DNA of 64,000 nt from Calliopsis andreniformis. Lineage: Eukaryota; Arthropoda; Insecta; Hymenoptera; Andrenidae. Position numbers and translations under genes: made by a program. The first letter of the stretch is position 1, and each line of letters starts with the position of its first letter. Positions 21,073 through 34,663 of the stretch are shown here, piece after piece. The stretch lies in NCBI RefSeq assembly GCF_051401765.1, contig NW_027480423.1:12152001-12216000 (forward strand), read 5' to 3'. The notes beneath the pieces are model-generated. The model had not been told where the DNA came from, made no database searches, and saw nothing but the letters and a program-made list of their open reading frames with translations.

Positions 21073-24000
21073 TAGCTGTTCGATCTAGTGGAGCAACGCC
21101 CTAGAGTGAAGCCTAGGTTGCCCGGAAAGGAGAAATGACCATCATGGTTCAAACTGGTTGCAATTAATCCTTTTATACGATGGAAAAGCTGTTGTATTTA
21201 TATCGTATTTTATGCTTCTGGCGTTTACTTCTAAGGACCTAACTATTCGATCTGGTGGAGCAACGCCCTAGAGTGAAGCCTAGGTTGCTCGGAATGTAGA
21301 AATGACCATAACTTTCACACTGATTGCAATAATTCGTTTTATACGATGGAAAAACTGTTGTATTTTTTTTGCACTTTATGGTTCGGGCGTTGACTTCTAT
21401 GGCCCTGACTATTCAATCCGTTAGAGCAACGCCCTAGGGTGAAGCCTAGGTTGCTCGGAAAGTAGAAATGGCCATAAGTTTAATACTGGTTGCAATTATT
21501 CGTTTTATACGATGGAAAACTGTTGTATTTATATAGTATTTGATGCTTCTGGCGTTGACTTCTAAGGCACTAACTATTCGATCTGGTGGAGCAACGCCCT
21601 AGAGTGAAGCCTAGGTTGCCGGAACGTAGAATTGGCCATCACTTTCAAACTGGTCGCAATTATTCCTGTTATATGATGGAAACACTGTTGTATTTTTTTT
21701 GCATTTTATGGTTCGGGCGTAGACTTCTAAGGCCCTAACTATTCAATCTGTTGGAGCAACGCCCTAGGGTGAAGCCTAGGTTGCTCGGAAAGTAGAAATG
21801 ACCATAAGTTTCATACTGGTTGCAATTATTCGTTTTATACGATGGAAAACTGTTGTATTTATATTGTATTTGATGCTTCTGGCGTTGACTTCTAAGGACC
21901 TAGCTGTTCGATCTAGTGGAGCAACGCCCTAGAGTGAAGCCTAGGTTGCCCGGAAAGGAGAAATGACCATCATGGTTCAAACTGGTTGCAATTAATCCTT
22001 TTATACGATGGAAAAGCTGTTGTATTTATATCGTATTTTATGCTTCTGGCGTTTACTTCTAAGGACCTAACTATTCGATCTGGTGGAGCAACGCCCTAGA
22101 GTGAAGCCTAGGTTGCTCGGAATGTAGAAATGACCATAACTTTCACACTGATTGCAATAATTCGTTTTATACGATGGAAAAACTGTTGTATTTTTTTTGC
22201 ACTTTATGGTTCGGGCGTTGACTTCTATGGCCCTGACTATTCAATCCGTTAGAGCAACGCCCTAGGGTGAAGCCTAGGTTGCTCGGAAAGTAGAAATGGC
22301 CATAAGTTTAGTACTGGTTGCAATTATTCGTTTTATACGATGGAAAACTGTTGTATTTATATAGTATTTGATGCTTCTGGCGTTGACCTCTAAGGCACTA
22401 ACTATTCGATCTGGTGGAGCAACGCCCTAGAGTGAAGCCTAGGTTGCCGGAACGTAGAATTGGCCATCACTTTCAAACTGGTCGCAATTATTCCTGTTAT
22501 ATGATGGAAACACTGTTGTATTTTTTTTGCATTTTATGGTTCGGGCGTAGACTTCTAAGGCCCTAACTATTCAATCTGTTGGAGCAACGCCGTAGGGTGA
22601 AGCCTAGGTTGCTCGGAAAGTAGAAACGACCATAAGTTTCATACTGGTTGCAAATATTCGTTTTATACGATGGAAAAACTGTTGTATTTATATTGTATTT
22701 TATGCTTCTGTCGTTGACTTCTAAGGCACTAACTATTCGATCTGGTGGAGCAACGTCCTAGAGTGAAGCCTAGGTTGCCCGGAACGTAGAAATGACCATT
22801 ACTTTCACACTGTTTGCAATTATTCCTTTTATACGATGGAAAAGCTGTTGTAATTATATCGTATTTTATGCTCCTGGCGTTGACTTCTAAGGACCTAACT
22901 ATTCGATCTGGTAGAGCAACGCCCTAGAGTGAAGCCTAGGTTGCTCGGAATGTAGAAATGACCATAACTTCCACACTGATTGCAATAATTCGTTTTATAC
23001 GATGGAAAACTGTTGTAATTATATTGTATTTGATGCTTCTGGCGTTGACTTCTAAGGCACTAACTATTCGATCTGGTGGAGCAACGCCCTAGAGTGAAGC
23101 CTAGGTTGACCGGAACGTAGAATTGGCCACCACTTTCAAACTGGTCGCAATTATTCCTGTTATATGATGGAAACACTGTCGTATTTTTTTTGCATTTTAT
23201 GGTTCGGGCGTAGACTTCTAAGGCCCTAACTATTCAATCTGTTGGAGCAACGCCCTAGGGTGAAGCCTAGGTTGCTCGGAAGGTAGAAGTGACCGTAAGT
23301 TTCATACTGGTTGCAATTATTCGTTTTATACGATGGAAAACTGTTGTATTTATATTGTATTTGACGCTTCTGGCGTTGACTTCTAAGGCACTAACTATTC
23401 GACCTGGTGGAGCAACGCCCTAGAGTGAAGCCTAGGTTGCCCGGAACGTTGCGTTGGCCACCACTTTCAAACTGGTCGCAATTATTCCTGTTATATGATG
23501 GAAACACTGTCGTATTTTTTTTGCATTTTATGGTTCGGGCGTAGACCTATAAGGCCCTAACTATTCAATCTGTTGGACCAACGCCCTAGGGTGAAGCCCA
23601 GGTTGCTCGGGAAGTAGAAATGACCATAAGTTTCATACTGGTTGCAATTATTCGTTTTATACGATGGAAAAATTGTTGTATTTACATTGTATTTTATGCT
23701 TCTGGCGTTGACTTCTAAGGACCTAGCTGTTCGATCTAGTGGAGCAACGCCCTAGACTGAAGCCTAGGTTGCCCGGAAAGGAGACATGACCATCATGGTC
23801 CAAACTGGTTGCAATTAATCCTTTTATACGATGGAAAAGCTGTTGTATTTATATCGTATTTTATGCTTCTGGCGTTTACTTCTAAGGACCTAACTATTCG
23901 ATCTGGTGGAGCAACGTCCTAGAGTGAAGCCTAGGTTGCTCGGAATGTAGAAATGACCATAAGTTTCATACTGGTTGCAAATTATTCCTGCTATACGATG

Positions 24001-24718
24001 GAAAAACTGTTGTACTTTGATTGCATTTTATGCTTCTGGCGTTCACTTCTTAGGCCCTGACTATTCGATCTGGTGGAACAACGGCCTAGAGGGAAGCTTA
24101 GGTTGCCCGGAACGTAGAATTGGCCATCAATTTCAAACTGGTTGCAATTATTCCTGTTATATTATGGAAACACTGTTGTATTTTTATTGCATTTTATGCT
24201 TCGGGCGTTGACTACTAAGGCCCTAACTATTCAATCTGTTGGAGCAACGCCCTAGGGTGAAGCCCAGGTTGCTCGGAAAGTAGAGATGACCATAAGTTTC
24301 ATACTGGTTGCAATTATTCGTTTTATACGATGGAAAACTGTTGTATTTATATAGTATTTGACGCTTCTGGCGTTGACTTCTAAGGCACTAACTATTCGAT
24401 CTGGTGGAGCAACGCCCTAGAGTGAAGCCTAGGTTGCCGGAACGTAGAATTGGCCATCACTTTCAAACTGGTCGCAATTATTCCTGTTATATGATGGAAA
24501 CACTGTTGTATTTTTTTTGCATTTTATGGTTCGGGCGTAGACTTCTAAGGCCCTAACTATTCAATCTGTTGGAGCAACGCCCTAGGGTGAAGCCTAGGTT
24601 GCTCGGAAAGTAGAAATGACCATAAGTTTCATACTGGTTGCAATTATTCGTTTTATACGATGGAAAACTGTTGTATTTATATTGTATTTGATGCTTCTGG
24701 CGTTGACTTCTAAGGACC
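21073..24718 (+). repeat. 22-mer HOR, unit 1 (3646 bp)
   Basis: Order: E-D'-A''-B-A twice (828 bp each), then C-D-B-A-B-A, E, a D/H composite, a G/B composite, A, B, A. The next E head is at 24719, 3646 bp later (22 x 166 less six bases). Marks at 3646-bp spacing include the D' signature (21313 and 24959; 22141 and 25787), AGTACTGG (22311 and 25957) and TTCGACCTGG (23400 and 27046). The initial pentamer is the same E-D'-A''-B-A that begins the 9-mer. Confidence 0.9.
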
Positions 24719-27220
24719 TAGCTGTTCGATCTAGTGGAGCAACGCCCTAGAGTGAAGCCTAGGTTGCCCGGAAAGGAGAAATGACCATCATGGTTCAAAC
24801 TGGTTGCAATTAATCCTTTTATACGATGGAAAAGCTGTTGTATTTATATCGTATTTTATGCTTCTGGCGTTTACTTCTAAGGACCTAACTATTCGATCTG
24901 GTGGAGCAACGCCCTAGAGTGAAGCCTAGGTTGCTCGGAATGTAGAAATGACCATAACTTTCACACTGATTGCAATAATTCGTTTTATACGATGGAAAAA
25001 CTGTTGTATTTTTTTTGCACTTTATGGTTCGGGCGTTGACTTCTATGGCCCTGACTATTCAATCCGTTAGAGCAACGCCCTAGGGTGAAGCCTAGGTTGC
25101 TCGGAAAGTAGAAATGGCCATAAGTTTAATACTGGTTGCAATTATTCGTTTTATACGATGGAAAACTGTTGTATTTATATAGTATTTGACGCTTCTGGCG
25201 TTGACTTCTAAGGCACTAACTATTCGATCTGGTGGAGCAACGCCCTAGAGTGAAGCCTAGGTTGCCGGAACGTAGAATTGGCCATCACTTTCAAACTGGT
25301 CGCAATTATTCCTGTTATATGATGGAAACACTGTTGTATTTTTTTTGCATTTTATGGTTCGGGCGTAGACTTCTAAGGCCCTAACTATTCAATCTGTTGG
25401 AGCAACGCCCTAGGGTGAAGCCTAGGTTGCTCGGAAAGTAGAAATGACCATAAGTTTCATACTGGTTGCAATTATTCGTTTTATACGATGGAAAACTGTT
25501 GCATTTATATTGTATTTGATGCTTCTGGCGTTGACTTCTAAGGACCTAGCTGTTCGATCTAGTGGAGCAACGCCCTAGAGTGAAGCCTAGGTTGCCCGGA
25601 AAGGAGAAATGACCATCATGGTTCAAACTGGTTGCAATTAATCCTTTTATACGATGGAAAAGCTGTTGTATTTATATCGTATTTTATGCTTCTGGCGTTT
25701 ACTTCTAAGGACCTAACTATTCGATCTGGTGGAGCAACGCCCTAGAGTGAAGCCTAGGTTGCTCGGAATGTAGAAATGACCATAACTTTCACACTGATTG
25801 CAATAATTCGTTTTATACGATGGAAAAACTGTTGTATTTTTTTTGCACTTTATGGTTCGGGCGTTGACTTCTATGGCCCTGACTATTCAATCCGTTAGAG
25901 CAACGCCCTAGGGTGAAGCCTAGGTTGCTCGGAAAGTAGAAATGGCCATAAGTTTAGTACTGGTTGCAATTATTCGTTTTATACGATGGAAAACTGTTGT
26001 ATTTATATAGTATTTGATGCTTCTGGCGTTGACCTCTAAGGCACTAACTATTCGATCTGGTGGAGCAACGCCCTAGAGTGAAGCCTAGGTTGCCGGAACG
26101 TAGAATTGGCCATCACTTTCAAACTGGTCGCAATTATTCCTGTTATATGATGGAAACACTGTTGTATTTTTTTTGCATTTTATGGTTCGGGCGTAGACTT
26201 CTAAGGCCCTAACTATTCAATCTGTTGGAGCAACGCCGTAGGGTGAAGCCTAGGTTGCTCGGAAAGTAGAAACGACCATAAGTTTCATACTGGTTGCAAA
26301 TATTCGTTTTATACGATGGAAAAACTGTTGTATTTATATTGTATTTTATGCTTCTGTCGTTGACTTCTAAGGCACTAACTATTCGATCTGGTGGAGCGAC
26401 GTCCTAGAGTGAAGCCTAGGTTGCCCGGAACGTAGAAATGACCATTACTTTCACACTGTTTGCAATTATTCCTTTTATACGATGGAAAAGCTGTTGTAAT
26501 TATATCGTATTTTATGCTCCTGGCGTTGACTTCTAAGGACCTAACTATTCGATCTGGTGGAGCAACGCCCTAGAGTGAAGCCTAGGTTGCTCGGAATGTA
26601 GAAATGACCATAACTTCCACACTGATTGCAATAATTCGTTTTATACGATGGAAAACTGTTGTATTTATATTGTATTTGATGCTTCTGGCGTTGACTTCTA
26701 AGGCACTAACTATTCGATCTGGTGGTGCAACGCCCTAGAGTGAAGCCTAGGTTGACCGGAACGTAGAATTGGCCACCACTTTCAAACTGGTCGCAATTAT
26801 TCCTGTTATATGATGGAAACAGTGTCGTATTTTTTTTGCATTTTATGGTTCGGGCGTAGACTTCTAAGGCCCTAACTATTCAATCTGTTGGAGCAACGCC
26901 CTAGGGTGAAGCCTAGGTTGCTCGGAAGGTAGAAGTGACCATAAGTTTCATACTGGTTGCAATTATTCGTTTTATACGATGGAAAACTGTTGTATTTATA
27001 TTGTATTTGACGCTTCTGGCGTTGACTTCTAAGGCACTAACTATTCGACCTGGTGGAGCAACGCCCTAGAGTGAAGCCTAGGTTGCCCGGAACGTAGCGT
27101 TGGCCACCACTTTCAAACTGGTCGCAATTATTCCTGTTATATGATGGAAACACTGTCGTATTTTTTTTGCATTTTATGGTTCGGGCGTAGACCTATAAGG
27201 CCCTAACTATTCAATCTGTT
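24719..27220 (+). repeat. 22-mer HOR, unit 2, truncated after about 15 monomers
   Basis: This copy follows unit 1 for its first 15 monomers with scattered substitutions (for example CAGTGTCG near 26820 and GTGGTGCAACG near 26723). Near 27221 it has TTGGAGCAACG and GTAGAGATG, where unit 1 has TTGGACCAACG and GGGAAGTAG. It then joins a D' head at 27370 without the expected E monomer. The A copy at the break resembles the A near 24230, so a deletion by exchange between two A copies is a simple explanation. Confidence 0.85.
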
Positions 27221-27369
27221 GGAGCAACGCCCTAGGGTGAAGCCCAGGTTGCTCGGAAAGTAGAGATGACCATAAGTTTCATACTGGTTGCAATTATTCG
27301 TTTTATACGATGGAAAAATTGTTGTAATTACATTGTATTTTATGCTTCTGGCGTTTACTTCTAAGGACC

Positions 27370-30300
27370 TAACTATTCGATCTGGTGGAGCAACGCCCTA
27401 GAGTGAAGCCTAGGTTGCTCGGAATGTAGAAATGACCATAACTTTCACACTGATTGCAATAATTCGTTTTATACGATGGAAAAACTGTTGTATTTTTTTT
27501 GCACTTTATGGTTCGGGCGTTGACTTCTATGGCCCTGACTATTCAATCCGTTAGAGCAACGCCCTAGGGTGAAGCCTAGGTTGCTCGGAAAGTAGAAATG
27601 GCCATAAGTTTAATACTGGTTGCAATTATTCGTTTTATACGATGGAAAACTGTTGTATTTATATAGTATTTGATGCTTCTGGCGTTGACTTCTAAGGCAC
27701 TAACTATTCGATCTGGTGGAGCAACGCCCTAGAGTGAAGCCTAGGTTGCCGGAACGTAGAATTGGCCATCACTTTCAAACTGGTCGCAATTATTCCTGTT
27801 ATATGATGGAAACACTGTTGTATTTTTTTTGCATTTTATGGTTCGGGCGTAGACTTCTAAGGCCCTAACTATTCAATCTGTTGGAGCAACGCCCTAGGGT
27901 GAAGCCTAGGTTGCTCGGAAAGTAGAAATGACCATAAGTTTCATACTGGTTGCAATTATTCGTTTTATACGATGGAAAACTGTTGTATTTATATTGTATT
28001 TGATGCTTCTGGCGTTGACTTCTAAGGACCTAGCTGTTCGATCTGGTGGAGCAACGCCCTAGAGTGAAGCCTAGGTTGCCGGAACGTAGAATTGGCCATC
28101 ACTTTCAAACTGGTCGCAATTATTCCTGTTATATGATGGAAACACTGTTGTATTTTTTTTGCATTTTATGGTTCGGGCGTAGACTTCTAAGGCCCTAACT
28201 ATTCAATCTGTTGGAGCAACGCCGTAGGGTGAAGCCTAGGTTGCTCGGAAAGTAGAAACGACCATAAGTTTCATACTGGTTGCAAATATTCGTTTTATAC
28301 GATGGAAAAACTGTTGTATTTATATTGTATTTTATGCTTCTGTCGTTGACTTCTAAGGCACTAACTATTCGATCTGGTGGAGCAACGTCCTAGAGTGAAG
28401 CCTAGGTTGCCCGGAACGTAGAAATGACCATTACTTTCACACTGTTTGCAATTATTCCTTTTATACGATGGAAAAGCTGTTGTAATTATATCGTATTTTA
28501 TGCTCCTGGCGTTGACTTCTAAGGACCTAACTATTCGATCTGGTGGAGCAACGCCCTAGAGTGAAGCCTAGGTTGCTCGGAATGTAGAAATGACCATAAC
28601 TTCCACACTGATTGCAATAATTCGTTTTATACGATGGAAAACTGTTGTATTTATATTGTATTTGATGCTTCTGGCGTTGACTTCTAAGGCACTAACTATT
28701 CGATCTGGTGGAGCAACGCCCTAGAGTGAAGCCTAGGTTGACCGGAAAGGAGAAATGACCATCATGGTTCAAACTGGTTGCAATTAATCCTTTTATACGA
28801 TGGAAAAGCTGTTGTATTTATATCGTATTTTATGCTTCTGGCGTTTACTTCTAAGGACCTAACTATTCGATCTGGTGGAGCAACGCCCTAGAGTGAAGCC
28901 TAGGTTGCTCGGAATGTAGAAATGACCATAACTTTCACACTGATTGCATTAATTCGTTTTATACGATGGAAAAACTGTTGTATTTTTTTTGCACTTTATG
29001 GTTCGGGCGTTGACTTCTATGGCCCTGACTATTCAATCCGTTAGAGCAACGCCCTAGGGTGAAGCCTAGGTTGCTCGGAAAGTAGAAATGGCCATAAGTT
29101 TAGTACTGGTTGCAATTATTCGTTTTATACGATGGAAAACTGTTGTATTTATATAGTATTTGATGCTTCTGGCGTTGACCTCTAAGGCACTAACTATTCG
29201 ATCTGGTGGAGCAACGCCCTAGAGTGAAGCCTAGGTTGCCGGAACGTAGAATTGGCCATCACTTTCAAACTGGTCGCAATTATTCCTGTTATATGATGGA
29301 AACACTGTTGTATTTTTTTTGCATTTTATGGTTCTGGCGTAGACTTCTAAGGCCCTAACTATTCAATCTGTTGGAGCAACGCCGTAGGGTGAAGCCTAGG
29401 TTGCTCGGAAAGTAGAAACGACCATAAGTTTCATACTGGTTGCAAATATTCGTTTTATACGATGGAAAAACTGTTGTATTTATATTGTATTTTATGCTTC
29501 TGTCGTTGACTTCTAAGGCACTAACTATTCGATCTGGTGGAGCAACGTCCTAGAGTGAAGCCTAGGTTGCCCGGAACGTAGAAATGACCATTACTTTCAC
29601 ACTGTTTGCAATTATTCCTTTTATACGATGGAAAAGCTGTTGTAATTATATCGTATTTTATGCTCCTGGCGTTGACTTCTAAGGACCTAACTATTCGATC
29701 TGGTGGAGCAACGCCCTAGAGTGAAGCCTAGGTTGCTCGGAATGTAGAAATGACCATAACTTCCACACTGATTGCAATAATTCGTTTTATACGATGGAAA
29801 ACTGTTGTATTTATATTGTATTTGATGCTTCTGGCGTTGACTTCTAAGGCACTAACTATTCGATCTGGTGGAGCAACGCCCTAGAGTGAAGCCTAGGTTG
29901 ACCGGAACGTAGAATTGGCCACCACTTTCAAACTGGTCGCAATTATTCCTGTTATATGATGGAAACACTGTCGTATTTTTTTTGCATTTTATGGTTCGGG
30001 CGTAGACTTCTAAGGCCCTAACTATTCAATCTGTTGGAGCAACGCCCTAGGGTGAAGCCTAGGTTGCTCGGAAGGTAGAAGTGACCATAAGTTTCATACT
30101 GGTTGCAATTATTCGTTTTATACGATGGAAAACTGTTGTATTTATATTGTATTTGACGCTTCTGGCGTTGACTTCTAAGGCACTAACTATTCGACCTGGT
30201 GGAGCAACGCCCTAGAGTGAAGCCTAGGTTGCCCGGAACGTAGCGTTGGCCACCACTTTCAAACTGGTCGCAATTATTCCTGTTATATGATGGAAACACT

Positions 30301-30900
30301 GTCGTATTTTTTTTGCATTTTATGGTTCGGGCGTAGACCTATAAGGCCCTAACTATTCAATCTGTTGGACCAACGCCCTAGGGTGAAGCCCAGGTTGCTC
30401 GGGAAGTAGAAATGACCATAAGTTTCATACTGGTTGCAATTATTCGTTTTATACGATGGAAAAATTGTTGTATTTACATTGTGTTTTATGCTTCTGGCGT
30501 TGACTTCTAAGGACCTAGCTGTTCGATCTAGTGGAGCAACGCCCTAGAGTGAAGCCTAGGTTGCCCGGAAAGGAGACATGACCATCATGGTCCAAACTGG
30601 TTGCAATTAATCCTTTTATACGATGGAAAAGCTGTTGTATTTATATCGTATTTTATGCTTCTGGCGTTTACTTCTAAGGACCTAACTATTCGATCTGGTG
30701 GAGCAACGTCCTAGAGTGAAGCCTAGGTTGCTCGGAATGTAGAAATGACCATAAGTTTCATACTGGTTGCAAATTATTCGTTTTATACGATGGAAAAACT
30801 GTTGTACTTTGATTGCATTTTATGCTTCTGGCGTTCACTTCTTAGGCCCTGACTATTCGATCTGGTGGAACAACGGCCTAGAGTGAAGCTTAGGTTGCCC
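27370..30900 (+). repeat. Reshuffled 22-mer material (19-monomer displacement)
   Basis: D'-A''-B-A is followed near 28029 by a monomer with an E head (TAGCTGTTCG) joined to a B body (GTTGCCGG, AATTGG), then A, C, D. Near 28730 a B head with GTTGACCGG joins an E body (AAAGGAGAAATG). The marks AGTACTGG (29103) and TTCGACCTGG (30192) lie 3146 bp after those of unit 2, a 19-monomer shift in place of 22. The final part, to about 30870, matches the end of unit 1 at 6792 bp (TTGGACCAACG, GGTCCAAACTGG). Confidence 0.82.
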
Positions 30901-32009
30901 GGAACGTAGAATTGGCCATCACTTTCAAACTGGTCGAAATTATTCCTGTTATATGATGGAAACACTGTTGTATTTTTTTTGCATTTTATGGTTCGGGCGT
31001 AGACTTCTAAGGCCCTAACTATTCAATCTGTTGGAGCAACGCCCTAGGGTGAAGCCTAGGTTGCTCGGAAAGTAGAAATGACCATAAGTTTCATACTGGT
31101 TGCAATTATTCGTTTTATACGATGGAAAACTGTTGTATTTATATTGTATTTGATGCTTCTGGCGTTGACTTCTAAGGCACTAACTATTCGATCTGGTGGA
31201 GCAACGCCCTAGAGTGAAGCCTAGGTTGCCCGGAACGTAGAATTGGCCACCACTTTCAAACTGGTCGCAATTACTCCTGTTATATAATGGAAACACTGTC
31301 GTATTTTTTTTGCATTTTATGGTTCGTTCGTAGACTTCTAAGGCCCTAACTATTCAATCTGTTGGAGGAACGCCCCAGGGTGAAGCGTAGGTTGCTCGGA
31401 AGGTAGAAGTGACCATAAGTTTCATACTGGTTGCAATTATTCGTTTTATACGATGGAAAACTGTTGTATTTATATTGTATTTGATGCTTCTGGCGTTGAC
31501 TTCTAAGGCACTAACTATTCGATCTGGTGGAGCAACGCCCTAGAGTGAAGCCTAGGTTGCCCGGAACGTAGAATTGGCCATCACTTTCAAACTGGTCGAA
31601 ATTATTCCTGTTATATCATGGAAACACTGTTGTACTTTTTTTGCATTTTATGGTTCGGGCGTTGACTTCTAAGGCCCTAGCTGTTCGATCTAGTGGAGCA
31701 ACGCCCTAGGGTGAAGCCTAGGTTGCCAGGAAAGGATAAATGAACATCACGTTCAAACTGGTTGCAATTAATCTTTTTATACCATGGAAAAGCTGTTGTA
31801 TTTATATCGTATTTTATGCTTCTGGCGTTTACTTCTAAGGACCTAACTATTCCGTCTGGTGCAGCAACGCCCTAGAGTGAAGCCTAGGTTGCTCGGAATA
31901 TGGAAATGACCATAACTTTCACACTGGTTGCAATTATTCGTTTTATACGATGGAAACACTGTTGTATTTATATTGTATTTTATGCCTCTGGCGTTGACTT
32001 CTAAGGCCG
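30901..32009 (+). repeat. A/B/E/D stretch between HOR blocks
   Basis: Alternating B and A copies, then an E copy near 31679 with unusual substitutions (GCCAGGAAAGGATAAATG, ATCACGTTCAAACTGG, ATACCATGG) and a D copy near 31845 with TTCCGTCTGGTGCAGC. The A and B copies with ACTCCTGTTATATAATGG and GGTTCGTTCG near 31270 match 7230-7290. No repeated unit is contained within this stretch itself. Confidence 0.65.
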
Positions 32010-32176
32010 TAGCTATTAGATGTGGTGGAGCAACGCCCTAGAGTGACGCCTAGGGCGCTCGGAACGTAGAAATGATGATTACTTTCACACTGGTTGCAAT
32101 TATACGTTTTATACGATGGAAAAGCTGTTGTATTTATATCGTATTTTATGCTTCTGGCGTTGACTTCTTAGGCCGT
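32010..32176 (+). repeat. Reference copy of K-type monomer
   Basis: This copy has a TAGCTATTAGATGTGG head, CCTAGAGTGACGCCTAGG, GCGCTCGGAACG, AAATGATGATTAC, and TTATACGTTTTATACGATGG. A related copy lies near 59733 (same TTAGATGTGG head, GGGTGCTCGG). The AAATGATGATTAC stretch also occurs near 10185 with a D-like head, suggesting K was assembled from D- and C-class parts. It opens the first unit of the 1327-bp 8-mer block. Confidence 0.7.
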
Positions 32177-34663
32177 AACTATTCCGCCTGGTGGAGCAAC
32201 GCCCTGGTGTGAAACCTAGGATACCCGGAACGTAGAATTGGCCATCACTTACAAACTGGTTGCAATTATTCCTGATATATGATGGAAACTCTGTTGTATT
32301 TTTTTGCATTTTATGTTTCGGGCGTTGACTTCTAAGGTCCTAACTATTCGATCTGGTGGAGCAACACCCTAGAGTGAGGCCTAGGTTGCTCGGAACGTAG
32401 AAATGACCATAACTTTCACACTGGTTGCAATTATTCGTTTTATACGATGGAAACACTGTTGTATTTATATTGTATTTTATGCTTCTGGCGTTGACTTCTA
32501 AGGCACTAACTATTCGATCTGGTGGAGCAACGCCCTAGAGTGAAGCCTAGGTTGCCCGGAACGTAGAATTGGCCATCACTTTCAAACTGGTCGAAATTAT
32601 TCCTGTTATATGATGGAAACACTGTTGTATTTTTTTTGCATTTTATGGTTCGGGCGTAGACTTCTAAGGCCCTAACTATTCAATCTGTTGGAGCAACGCC
32701 CTAGGGTGAAGCCTAGGTTGCTCGGAAAGTAGAAATGACCATAAGTTTCATACTGGTTGCAATTATTCGTTTTATACGATGGAAAACTGTTGTATTTATA
32801 TTGTATTTGATGCTTCTGGCGTTGACTTCTAAGGACCTAGCTGTTCGATCTAGTGGAGCAACGCCCTAGAGTGAAGCCTAGGTTGCCCGGAAAGGAGAAA
32901 TGACCATCATGGTTCAAACTGGTTGCAATTAATCCTTTTATACGATGGAAAAGCTGTTGTATTTATATCGTATTTTATGCTTCTGGCGTTTACTTCTAAG
33001 GACCTAACTATTCCGTCTGGTGCAGCAACGCCCTAGAGTGAAGCCTAGGTTGCTCGGAATATGGAAATGACCATAACTTTCACACTGGTTGCAATTATTC
33101 GTTTTATACGATGGAAAAACTGTTGTATTTATATTGTATTTTATGCTTCTGTCGTTGACTTCTAAGGCACTAACTATTCGATCTGGTGGAGCAACATCCT
33201 AGAGTGAAGCCTAGGTTGCCCAGAACGTAGAATTGGCCATCACTTTCACACTGTTTGCAATTATTCCTTTTATACGATGGAAAAGCTGTTGTATTTATAT
33301 CGTATTTTATGCTCCTGGCGTTGACTTCTAAGGTCCTAACTATTCGATCTGGTGGAGCAACGCCCTAGAGTGAGGCCTAGGGCGCTCGGAACGTAGAAAT
33401 GATGATTACTTTCACACTGGTTGCAATTATACGTTTTATACGATGGAAAAGCTGTTGTATTTATATCGTATTTTATGCTTCTGGCGTTGACTTCTTAGGC
33501 CGTAACTATTCCGCCTGGTGGAGCAACGCCCTGGTGTGAAACCTAGGATGCACGGAACGTAGAATTGGCCATCACTTACAAACTGGTTGCAATTATTCCT
33601 GATATATGATGGAAACTCTGTTGTATTTTTTTGCATTTTATGTTTCGGGCGTTGACTTCTAAGGTCCTAACTATTCGATCTGGTGGAGCAACGCCCTAGA
33701 GTGAGGCCTAGGTTGCTCGGAATGTAGAAATGACCATAACTTTCACACTGGTTGCAATTATTCGTTTTATACGATGGAAACACTGTTGTATTTATATTGT
33801 ATTTTATGCTTCTGGCGTTGACTTCTAAGGCACTAACTATTCGATCTGGTGGAGCAACGCCCTAGAGTGAAGCCTAGGTTGCCCGGAACGTAGAATTGGC
33901 CATCACTTTCAAACTGGTCGAAATTATTCCTGTTATATGATGGAAACACTGTTGTATTTTTTTTGCATTTTATGGTTCGGGCGTAGACTTCTAAGGCCCT
34001 AACTATTCAATCTGTTGGAGCAACGCCCTAGGGTGAAGCCTAGGTTGCTCGGAAAGTAGAAATGACCATAAGTTTCATACTGGTTGCAATTATTCGTTTT
34101 ATACGATGGAAAACTGTTGTATTTATATTGTATTTGATGCTTCTGGCGTTGACTTCTAAGGACCTAGCTGTTCGATCTATTGGAGCAACGCCCTAGAGTG
34201 AAGCCTAGGTTGCCCGGAAAGGAGAAATGACCATCATGGTTCAAACTGGTTGCAATTAATCCTTTTATACGATGGAAAAGCTGTTGTATTTATATCGTAT
34301 TTTATGCTTCTGGCGTTTACTTCTAAGGACCTAACTATTCCGTCTGGTGCAGCAACGCCCTAGAGTGAAGCCTAGGTTGCTCGGAATATGGAAATGACCA
34401 TAACTTTCACACTGGTTGCAATTATTCGTTTTATACGATGGAAAAACTGTTGTATTTATATTGTATTTTATGCTTCTGTCGTTGACTTCTAAGGCACTAA
34501 CTATTCGATCTGGTGGAGCAACATCCTAGAGTGAAGCCTAGGTTGCCCAGAACGTAGAATTGGCCATCACTTTCACACTGTTTGCAATTATTCCTTTTAT
34601 ACGATGGAAAAGCTGTTGTATTTATATCGTATTTTATGCTCCTGGCGTTGACTTCTAAGGTCC
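32010..34663 (+). repeat. 8-mer HOR, 1327 bp, two units
   Basis: Units run 32010-33336 and 33337-34663. Marks at 1327-bp spacing are CCGCCTGGTGG with CCTGGTGTGAAACC and GAGCAACATCC (33191 and 34518). The order is K, B variant, D, B, A, E, D, C-like. The second unit's first monomer has a D head (GTGAGGCCTAGG) on a K body (GCGCTCGG, ATGATGATTAC), which is an exchange junction. Unit 1 has TGATACCC-like AGGATACCCGG where unit 2 has AGGATGCACGG. Confidence 0.86.

Noticed and set aside
23975..24211. 78-codon plus-strand frame
   Set aside because: It spans the D/H and G/B chimeric monomers; no recognisable domain and no other gene signals.
32109..33636. Two 66-codon minus-strand frames 1327 bp apart
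   Set aside because: They are the same segment of the 8-mer unit; the distance equals the unit length.
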